A DNA stretch of 64,000 bases, taken from contig JAJEIO010000025.1 in the NCBI GenBank assembly GCA_022827835.1, forward strand, positions 44,277 through 108,276, read 5' to 3'. Shown in pieces: positions 1 through 6,226 of the stretch. Positions within the stretch are counted from its first letter, which is position 1, and each line of letters opens with the position of its first letter. Below the pieces are notes generated by a model, which had not been told where the DNA came from, searched no databases, and worked only from the letters and a program-made list of their open reading frames with translations. Position numbers and translations under genes: made by a program. This DNA comes from Candidatus Latescibacterota bacterium. Its GTDB lineage: Bacteria; Latescibacterota; UBA2968; UBA8231.

Positions 1-533
1 AGGACTTGGGCGGGTCGCTCAGACATGGCCTTGCGCGCTAGAGATTTCAGGACCAAGCCTATCAGCAAGAGGATCGCCACGCGTACGGCGAGCGAGAAGT
101 AAGGCCACGAGAGGATGGGCAGCAAGATCGAGTTGACGAGGCCGTACTTGGGGTTGTAAAGCCACTTCCAGAGTAAGAACAGCGCAACCCCATTGGTGAC
201 GGTGGGGAGGTAGAAGACGGTGCGATAGACGATGATGCCGCGCAGCTTTTGCGAGAGGACGATGGCCAACAGGAGCGAGCCGCCGATGGACAGGGGCAAG
301 CCTATCATGAGAAAGACCGTGTTGTAGAGATAAAACCAGAGCTTGGGGTCGGTCAGCAGCCGAATAAAGTTGTCGAAGCCAATGAAGCGAGGCGCAGAGA
401 ACGTGTCCCACTGAAAGAACGCGAGGCCAAAGGAAAAGAACACCGGCAGGGACGTGAAGATCAAAAACCCGGTCAGATTGGGCGCGAGGAAGAGCAGCGC
501 CCAGCGCAGAATTCTTTTTTCGCGGGGGTTCAA
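1..533 (-). CDS. Sugar ABC transporter permease, MalF type (3' end cut by window edge)
   Basis: This is the inner-membrane permease of a carbohydrate-type ABC importer, of which about 177 codons are in the window. The start is TTG at 533-531, which overlaps the TGA stop of the upstream binding-protein gene (TTGA), so translation is probably coupled. The protein opens NPREKRILRWALLFLAPNL, followed by a first membrane segment, and then has the typical FIGFDNFIRLLTDPKLW box and the FYLPTVTNGVALFLLWKW segment of MalF-like permeases. It reaches YNPKYGLVNSILLPILSW, after which family members normally continue with a periplasmic loop. Here a further hydrophobic stretch and a basic segment (LVLKSLARKAMSE) follow before the edge, so this copy may carry an insertion. 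The EAA loop that contacts the ATPase is not within the window. Confidence 0.85.
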   Translation of the reverse strand, partial: MNPREKRILRWALLFLAPNLTGFLIFTSLPVFFSFGLAFFQWDTFSAPRFIGFDNFIRLLTDPKLWFYLYNTVFLMIGLPLSIGGSLLLAIVLSQKLRGIIVYRTVFYLPTVTNGVALFLLWKWLYNPKYGLVNSILLPILSWPYFSLAVRVAILLLIGLVLKSLARKAMSERPAQV

Positions 534-2239
534 GAGTCCATCTCCGCGCGTTGCCGCCGCGCGTAAAACGCCAGACCCACGCCGATTGCCACTAGGAGGA
601 CCGTGATCCCTAGGAGATCGAGCACATGGCTGCGGCTGGAGAGCGTTCGGTTGCGCTTGGCCTTGGCCAAGGACTCGCGCATGCGGACGGACATTTCGGT
701 GACGGCTGCTTGGCCGACCGTGGGGTTGCTCACCGCGCTCTGGTGAGGCAGGCGGCCGAGAAATCGGTAGGTCTGGCGGGCTGTTGAGTCGGCGGGCTGG
801 TAAGCCGCGTTGATGAGGTTAGTGCCCAGCGCGCCCTGCAAACGGGTAATGTCAAAAGCGGCCCCGTAGGCTGCGGCCTGCTCTGCAACCGGGTGCTCCA
901 TGGCGTCGAGCAGGGCCGAGCGGTGTTGGTCCTCGTCGGGGAATTCGGGATCGGGCTGCGAGAAATAGAGCTCCGAGAACTGCTTGCGGCTGCCAAAGGC
1001 ATCTGCGTCCTTGGTCAGCAAGTTGTTGAAATCCGGGCTGGACAAGTACTCTAAAAAGTAAAAGGCTTCCCGCTCGTGCTGAGTGCCCTTGCGGATGGCT
1101 GTCACGCGTCCGCCCATCTCGCCCGCCTTGCCCCGGTGGCGGCCGGTCTCGCTTATCTCGCCCCAAAGGCCGTCGCGCAGACTCGGATTGGCGCGGATCT
1201 CGGGATCGCTCATCCAGCGCTCCCACTCTTCGTAGGGCACGTAGCGAGGCATGGGGTAAATCTCAGTGGTAAAGCGGGCCTCGCGGCGCACCTTGATCAA
1301 TCCCCAGCGGCCGATGAGGATAGTACCCAGCTTACCCGCCGAGTACAGCCCCAAGATGGATTGCCCGCCCCAACCGCCTCCGCCTGTTTGCGCGGATTGG
1401 TCTTCGGCCGAGGGCACGACGTGGAAGGTGTTGACTAGATCGTACAGATACTGGGCGGCTATGGCACCGGCTGGAGAATCGAGGGCGATTTCGGTGCCAT
1501 CGTCGTTGAGGAAGCTGCCACCGGCCTGGTAGATGAAGTTGTTCAACCCCCCGCCAAAGCCCGCCCCGCCCGAGCCAAAGGTCTCATAGCGCCGACCATC
1601 GGCGCTCTTTTTAGTAAGGGCCTGACACAAGAGGACGTAGTCCCACCAAGTCCAGTGGTTCCACGGCAAGGGCGGCATAGCCAAGTTCCGCGCTTGCCGC
1701 TCGCGCTGAACTGCATCGTAGAGCGAGCGGTTGAGAAAGGTGACGCTGACGGTGACGTTGTTGGGGACGGCAAAGATGCGAAAGCGCTCGTATTCGTCGG
1801 CCTCGGCTGGCGCACCGGCTACGGGCACGGCGAGGGCGTTGCGGCGGTGCAGCCAGAAGTCGTCGAGGCTCAGCTTGGCCTCGCGCATGTAGTCGTTTAG
1901 TTCGACCATGACGCCCTTAGAGGCATAGAGCGCAAAGGTTGCATAGCTATAAATGTCAAAGACATCCGGCCCGGAGCCAGCCGCGGCTTGGGTGAGAATT
2001 TTTTGCACATCCGCGCTTGGGTCAAGGACGACGCGCACTTTCTTGTCTTCGTAGAGTCGGTTGAAGAGGGCCATTTGTTCGGTGCGCGCCGGATTGGGGT
2101 CGGAAGCCCAGCGGATGACAGTGTACTCGCCGCCCGCAGACGGGTCGTCTGGATAGACGGATAAGCCCCAGCGGTTGAGGGCGTACCAACCGACCAAGAT
2201 CACGGCGAGGACGGCGATGGTCGTAGATAGATCGCGCAA
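530..2239 (-). CDS. Extracellular solute-binding protein (family 1, sugar-type) with two membrane anchors
   Basis: This is the ligand-binding component of the ABC importer whose permease follows it. Of the 569 residues, about 7-23 (TTIAVLAVILVGWYAL) form an N-terminal anchor. The middle resembles family 1 binding proteins (RTEQMALFNRLYEDK, AAAGSGPDVFDIYSY, WTWWDYVLLCQALTKK, GRWGLIKVRREARF). A second hydrophobic helix (LLGITVLLVAIGVGLAFYA) sits at the extreme C-terminus, which is unusual because most such proteins are free or lipid-anchored. The frame is open upstream to an ATG at 2326, but a good promoter (2302-2275) lies between that ATG and the TTG at 2239. The TTG also places the anchor at the N-terminus and has AGG about 8 bases upstream, so I prefer it. 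The ligand is not predictable from sequence; a sugar or oligosaccharide is inferred. Confidence 0.85.
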   Translation of the reverse strand: MRDLSTTIAVLAVILVGWYALNRWGLSVYPDDPSAGGEYTVIRWASDPNPARTEQMALFNRLYEDKKVRVVLDPSADVQKILTQAAAGSGPDVFDIYSYATFALYASKGVMVELNDYMREAKLSLDDFWLHRRNALAVPVAGAPAEADEYERFRIFAVPNNVTVSVTFLNRSLYDAVQRERQARNLAMPPLPWNHWTWWDYVLLCQALTKKSADGRRYETFGSGGAGFGGGLNNFIYQAGGSFLNDDGTEIALDSPAGAIAAQYLYDLVNTFHVVPSAEDQSAQTGGGGWGGQSILGLYSAGKLGTILIGRWGLIKVRREARFTTEIYPMPRYVPYEEWERWMSDPEIRANPSLRDGLWGEISETGRHRGKAGEMGGRVTAIRKGTQHEREAFYFLEYLSSPDFNNLLTKDADAFGSRKQFSELYFSQPDPEFPDEDQHRSALLDAMEHPVAEQAAAYGAAFDITRLQGALGTNLINAAYQPADSTARQTYRFLGRLPHQSAVSNPTVGQAAVTEMSVRMRESLAKAKRNRTLSSRSHVLDLLGITVLLVAIGVGLAFYARRQRAEMDS

Positions 2240-2274
2240 GGAAAACCTGTTGAAGATGCGAGGCGAAAGCGCCA

Positions 2275-2302
2275 AGTGTAAAAAAAAATGCGAGATTGTC
2301 AA
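2275..2302 (-). promoter_or_regulatory. Sigma-70-type promoter for the ABC importer operon
   Basis: Read on the minus strand, TTGACA (2302-2297) and TACACT (2280-2275) are separated by 16 bases. Transcription would begin near 2268, about 30 bases before the TTG start at 2239. The promoter lies inside the longer reading frame starting at 2326, which argues against that longer start. Confidence 0.6.
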
Positions 2303-2356
2303 TGCGGGAAGCCGAGAGTAATTCAATAAATATGAAAAATAGGTAAATAAAATTGC

Positions 2357-2383
2357 TTGACAGGTATATGGACAGGTTATAAA
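2357..2383 (+). promoter_or_regulatory. Promoter for the secreted-protein operon starting at 2435
   Basis: TTGACA (2357-2362) is followed after 15 bases by TATAAA (2378-2383). The spacer is slightly short. The ribosome binding site of the next gene (AAAGGAGGG, 2421-2429) is about 40 bases downstream. It is back to back with the minus-strand promoter at 2302-2275, leaving an AT-rich stretch (2303-2356) in which a shared regulator could bind. Confidence 0.5.
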
Positions 2384-2434
2384 TTGACCACTTCTTCGTC
2401 TCTCGTTCTATCAACCTTGCAAAGGAGGGTTCCC

Positions 2435-3334
2435 TTGAAGAGACTAAGCCTTCTAGCCTTGGTTGCGGTGATGGCCGCTTCGGCTGCTTTCGCGCACCAA
2501 GCTAACTATTTCGCGCCGCAGATTCCCAACCCCGACAACATGGTCATCGACGGCAATGATGACGACTGGGCTTGGATTGATCCGGCTTTCGCCATCAACC
2601 CGGACACCATGTTCGAAATTCTCGGTAGTGAGTGGCCCCCGGCCAAAGATGACTGGGACTGCATTCTCTACGTGGCTTGGAGTTCGGCACCCGACAATTC
2701 GCTGTACTACTTTGCTCGGGTTACCGATGACTCGCTGGGCCTCTTCGTCGAGAATCCCCAGGAGTATTGGAAGGACGACTCGCTGGAAATCATCGTCGAT
2801 GCCGACCACTCGAGCGAGAACTTCAACGAGACCGAGATGACCTCTGGCCAGCAGTACGGTATCCGCGTTCTGCCCGCCGCCGGTCAGAAGGACACTTGGA
2901 TCTTCAACGTGCCGCAGGAGAGCATTCTGTGGTCCACAGAGCGTCCTTGGTTCGTCTATGAATGGACCCTCGATCCGCCGGACGCCCGTCCACTGGAACA
3001 GCCCGCTGGTAGCTCAGTGACCTATACCTATGAGGTCAAGCAGGCTGTGTGGACCTTCCACGACAAGACGGGTCCCGACGCCAGCGCCCGTCACAACTTT
3101 GCCTCCGACCAGATCATCGGTCTGACCTTCCAGTTTGACGAGACCGAGAATCCCGAGGTAGGCCGCGAGAAGCAGCCGGGCACGACGCCAGTTAACGGCG
3201 CGTTCCAGGACAACTCGAACGGCTCGGACTTCATCACAGTGGAGACCGAAGGCGCTACGGGTGGTACAGGCGGCACGGATACGGCAGTCGAGGCCGATAG
3301 CTGGGGTCGGATCAAAAGCTACATGGTCCAATAA
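2435..3334 (+). CDS. Secreted protein with CBM9-like (DOMON-type) carbohydrate-binding domain
   Basis: This is a 299-residue exported protein. The start is TTG at 2435 because a near-perfect ribosome binding site (AAAGGAGGG, 2421-2429) precedes it and a clean signal peptide follows (MKRLSLLALVAVMAASAAFA, cleavage near residue 20). The rest looks like a carbohydrate family 9-like module: NMVIDGNDDDWAW near the front, then LYVAWSSAPDNSLYYFARV and WKDDSLEIIVDADHS. That is the usual 'IDG..DDW ... L.V.V.D ... DSLEIFVD' order. A Gly/Thr-rich stretch (GATGGTGGTD) lies near the C-terminus. There is no visible catalytic domain, so binding of a glycan or a haem-like ligand on the cell surface is inferred. 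It is the first gene of the exported-protein block and is divergent from the sugar ABC importer, which fits a role in carbohydrate capture. Confidence 0.7.
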   Translation: MKRLSLLALVAVMAASAAFAHQANYFAPQIPNPDNMVIDGNDDDWAWIDPAFAINPDTMFEILGSEWPPAKDDWDCILYVAWSSAPDNSLYYFARVTDDSLGLFVENPQEYWKDDSLEIIVDADHSSENFNETEMTSGQQYGIRVLPAAGQKDTWIFNVPQESILWSTERPWFVYEWTLDPPDARPLEQPAGSSVTYTYEVKQAVWTFHDKTGPDASARHNFASDQIIGLTFQFDETENPEVGREKQPGTTPVNGAFQDNSNGSDFITVETEGATGGTGGTDTAVEADSWGRIKSYMVQ

Positions 3335-3380
3335 GGCGCACCCTAGCATTTTCTGCTAGATCGCACATTGTGCGCAATCG

Positions 3381-3426
3381 ATAAAGAGAGGTGGAGGCGA
3401 CTTCATCTCTCTTTATCTGTCGCCTC
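3381..3426 (+). promoter_or_regulatory. Interleaved inverted repeats (possible RNA switch or pseudoknot) in the leader of the next gene
   Basis: Two perfect inverted repeats interlock. A 10-base arm at 3381-3390 (ATAAAGAGAG) pairs with 3407-3416, and an 8-base arm at 3394-3401 (GAGGCGAC) pairs with 3419-3426. Only two bases separate 3416 from 3419, so both stems probably cannot form fully at once and are more likely alternatives. They end 13 bases before the AGGAAGG ribosome binding site (3439-3445) of the lipoprotein gene. A smaller hairpin (CTAGCA/TGCTAG, 3343-3359) precedes them. No U-run follows, so this is not an ordinary terminator. A regulatory function is inferred. Confidence 0.4.
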
Positions 3427-3453
3427 TGCATCGCTTTCAGGAAGGCATTCTCA

Positions 3454-4200
3454 ATGAGGATACGGAACATCGCAACGAGCGGGCTTTTGTCGGCTCTTTA
3501 TCTGTTCACGCTTGTCGGGTGCATCTCACAGGTGGGGCTGCGGCGCTTTGCAACGTTTCCCGAGCCAGTTCCGCAACAAGACGAGGCCATGACCGTCCTC
3601 GACGACGGCGCGATAGTCTATGCCAAGGATCGCTTGGAGATCTCGCTACAGGTGTTGGATGACGGATTCCTCAACCGCCAGTTCGCGGCCGATTCAAGGA
3701 AGGGCGCTGAATCGACCAATCCATACACGTATGGCAATTGGAAGCCCTGGGGCCAAGACTGGACTCCAGAGCGCTTTACCGTGGTCTTGCTGAAGGTCAA
3801 AAACTACGAGTATCCCAAGGTTTTCATCGACCCCAAGGCACTCGTGATCACTACGTCGAACAACCGAGTGTACAATGCGCTCGACGGCGGGCAGCTCGAA
3901 GATCACTTCAGCCCGTATCTGCGGGCTTACGCCGGCAACCAGCGGCGGCAGTTTGAGGCTACCACCGACCTGCTCAAACGCACTGTCTATCCGCCTGACA
4001 TAGTCTTTTCCGGTCAAGAGGAAGTCGGGTATATCGTCTTTCCGGTTTTGCACCGAGACGTGAGCAACTTCACCGTCAACGTGCCGGACATGGCCGTGCG
4101 TTTCGACTACAAGGGCGAACCGGTGGAGACCATCGACTTAGCATTTAAGTTCCAACGCGAAGTTTACTACGCTCTTCAGCCCCGTGCGGAGACGCCGTAA
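3454..4200 (+). CDS. Lipoprotein of unknown function
   Basis: This is a 248-residue protein with a typical lipoprotein signal: MRIRN, a hydrophobic core, and lipobox LVGC with the acylated cysteine at residue 23. The ATG at 3454 is chosen over the longer frame (3391) because AGGAAGG lies 9 bases upstream and the signal peptide starts there. The body is mixed alpha/beta with repeated beta-like stretches (RFTVVLLKVKNYEYPKVFI, EEVGYIVFPVLHRDVSNF, VPDMAVRFDYKGEP), suggesting a beta-sandwich. I do not recognise the family. Its stop overlaps the start of the next gene (TAATG), so it is probably made together with the discoidin/FlgD-like protein and may act with it at the outer membrane. Confidence 0.7.
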   Translation: MRIRNIATSGLLSALYLFTLVGCISQVGLRRFATFPEPVPQQDEAMTVLDDGAIVYAKDRLEISLQVLDDGFLNRQFAADSRKGAESTNPYTYGNWKPWGQDWTPERFTVVLLKVKNYEYPKVFIDPKALVITTSNNRVYNALDGGQLEDHFSPYLRAYAGNQRRQFEATTDLLKRTVYPPDIVFSGQEEVGYIVFPVLHRDVSNFTVNVPDMAVRFDYKGEPVETIDLAFKFQREVYYALQPRAETP

Positions 4201-6167
4201 TGAATCGAGGGATGGCGGCCCGTATTGCAGTGCTGTTGTGCGCCTCGTGCGCTTGGGCCCCGTGGCTTGCTGCGGACGAATGGGTGCTTGGGGGCGGCGG
4301 TGGATTGCCGTGGGGTGATCTCGTCCAGGTTCGCGCCCAGATCGACGACCAAAGTAGCCCCGGAGCGATTCAGATCCGCGGCTTTACGCCCGACGAGAAC
4401 ATCATCACCACGCTCGCTTGGAAATACGGCAAGCCCAACGACTTGGTCAGCGAGGGCGACGCGGCGCTTTGGGACAATACGGCGGCTAGGAATCCCATTT
4501 CGCTGTCGATTGTCGATGGTGACGACACCACAAGTACTGCAGACCTTTTTAAAACCGCTGGCGTCGATCAAGACGGACGCACGTTCTTTTTAGATATCGG
4601 CTCGCGCGTGCCAGCCGATAGCTTGGTCTTCTTTCCCCGGCAAGAAGGGACCTATGCCAACGGCAAGCCCTTTAGCGACGACTTTGTTCGCAAGCACCGG
4701 ATTTCCGTCAGCGATGGGCTGACGTACGTGAACGAACAGCCCCTCTTCACCTTACTGCGCGATGTCCCGGTGAACCCCAACAGCGTCTTCACCATGAAAT
4801 TTCCCCAGCAGTTCATTCGCTTTATTCAGTTGCGCGTGGGGTCGCGGAGTCCCTTTGAGATTGCCGAATTTGAACTCTACGGCAACGGCTTCGTGCCACG
4901 AGCCACGTACCGGAGCCAAGTTATCGACTTGGGCGAGGTCTCCAACTACGGCACCATATCTTGGGCCCAGCGGGCGCTGGAACTGGTGGATGGCGAGTTG
5001 ATCGAGTTGCCGGATTTGGGGCAGACCTCGGTTGCGGTGCGCATGAAGACGGGCCAGGATGATAGCCCGCTGGTTCACTTCCAAAAGGTGGTTGACGACG
5101 AAACGCGGGCTGTGAGCCAAGAAGTGGTCTCGGAAGCGGATTACAACAAGCTGCCCTCGGGCGAGAAAGGCGATATCGAGGACGACGCTGATAACTGGAG
5201 TCCTTGGTCGTTGCCGCTCGAATCCGGGCAATTGATTCCGCTGCCTAGTCCGCGTCCCTATTTTCAGCTCCAGATCATCATGGAGAGCCAATCCGTGACG
5301 CAGACAGTGCGCATCGACTCGTTGCGGATTGAACATTCGCTGCCCCCGGCTGCTGCAGTCGTCGGTGAGATCTCCTTGGCTGACGAGCCCAACCCACCGG
5401 CCGACATCGGCGTAATCGACAAAGATGACGCCGTTGTGCTGCCGAGCATTGACGGGGGCGAAGAGGTGCTCTTTGCCTATGACGTGCGAGCCATAATAAA
5501 CAACAACCAGAACGGCTTTGATGCTTTGCGCATTGACACGCCGACGCCAGCGCGCTTTGTCGGCCTGCAAATGGGCGATCCGCTCGAACCTGTGGAGCCA
5601 GACCGCGTGAGTGTGGGCGATAGAAGCCTCGAAGTGATTTTCACTAGCAATAAGATCACGTTTGACAACAATGTGCCGCTGCGCGTGCTCTTTGAAGGAT
5701 CGACCGTGGTGTTCGGCACGATTTTCACGGGCACGGTCTGGGATACCCAGTCCGATATTCTCGGCCAGCCCGTGCTTGAAGGCGATGCCAATTTCGACGT
5801 CAGCACCAACTCGTTGCGCGTGGCTCTGACCCAGCAGTCCGTGGGCGAAATCGTCCGTGCTATAGAGTTTAATCCTTCGGTCTTCACGCCTAATGGAGAT
5901 GGCATCAACGACCATATCGCCATCAAGTACACTGTAATTCAGATTTCCGAGCCTAAGCCCATTGAGGTGGCCATTTACGACTTGGCGGGGCGGCTAGTGC
6001 GCGTACTGGCCGACCGCGAACAGCCTGGGGGAATTTACACCGAGATGTGGGATGGGCGGAGTGATGCAGACGAGGCCGTGCCTCCGGGTAGTTACGTGGT
6101 CTCGCTCTCAGTTGATAGCGGGATCGGCAACTTCAGGCGAGTCGGCGTCGTCGGCGTGGCCTATTGA
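4200..6167 (+). CDS. Secreted discoidin-like protein with C-terminal FlgD/gliding-type Ig domain (paralog 1)
   Basis: This is a 655-residue exported protein with a signal peptide ending near LAADEW. Residues about 140-250 resemble a discoidin/F5-8C-type beta-sandwich (FLDIGSRVPADS, FIRFIQLRVGSRSPFEIAEF, ATYRSQVIDLGEVSN). A longer beta-rich middle follows. The C-terminus (about 560-655) is an FlgD-like or gliding-motility-type Ig domain with the hallmarks VFTPNGDGINDHI, IYDLAGRLVRVL, WDGRSDADEAVPPGSYV. It ends GVVGVAY, the carboxyl motif shared with the four paralogs at 16699, 18756, 21230 and 23594. Such terminal domains are used as export or attachment signals in FCB bacteria; whether this one does so here is inferred. 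It overlaps the upstream lipoprotein gene by one base. Confidence 0.7.
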   Translation: MNRGMAARIAVLLCASCAWAPWLAADEWVLGGGGGLPWGDLVQVRAQIDDQSSPGAIQIRGFTPDENIITTLAWKYGKPNDLVSEGDAALWDNTAARNPISLSIVDGDDTTSTADLFKTAGVDQDGRTFFLDIGSRVPADSLVFFPRQEGTYANGKPFSDDFVRKHRISVSDGLTYVNEQPLFTLLRDVPVNPNSVFTMKFPQQFIRFIQLRVGSRSPFEIAEFELYGNGFVPRATYRSQVIDLGEVSNYGTISWAQRALELVDGELIELPDLGQTSVAVRMKTGQDDSPLVHFQKVVDDETRAVSQEVVSEADYNKLPSGEKGDIEDDADNWSPWSLPLESGQLIPLPSPRPYFQLQIIMESQSVTQTVRIDSLRIEHSLPPAAAVVGEISLADEPNPPADIGVIDKDDAVVLPSIDGGEEVLFAYDVRAIINNNQNGFDALRIDTPTPARFVGLQMGDPLEPVEPDRVSVGDRSLEVIFTSNKITFDNNVPLRVLFEGSTVVFGTIFTGTVWDTQSDILGQPVLEGDANFDVSTNSLRVALTQQSVGEIVRAIEFNPSVFTPNGDGINDHIAIKYTVIQISEPKPIEVAIYDLAGRLVRVLADREQPGGIYTEMWDGRSDADEAVPPGSYVVSLSVDSGIGNFRRVGVVGVAY

Positions 6168-6226
6168 TGGTTGATTATGGTGCTGACGGTACTGACCGGC
6201 AAAAATTCAAAAGGGAGGATTCCAGC

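Noticed and set aside
249..566. Open frame of 105 codons on the plus strand opposite the permease
   Set aside because: It is the complement of a clear MalF-type permease; its product is low-complexity and charged with no start context.
4752..5915. Long minus-strand open frame (387 codons) opposite discoidin/FlgD paralog 1
   Set aside because: A shadow frame caused by high GC at third positions; the sense strand has a signal peptide and recognisable domains.
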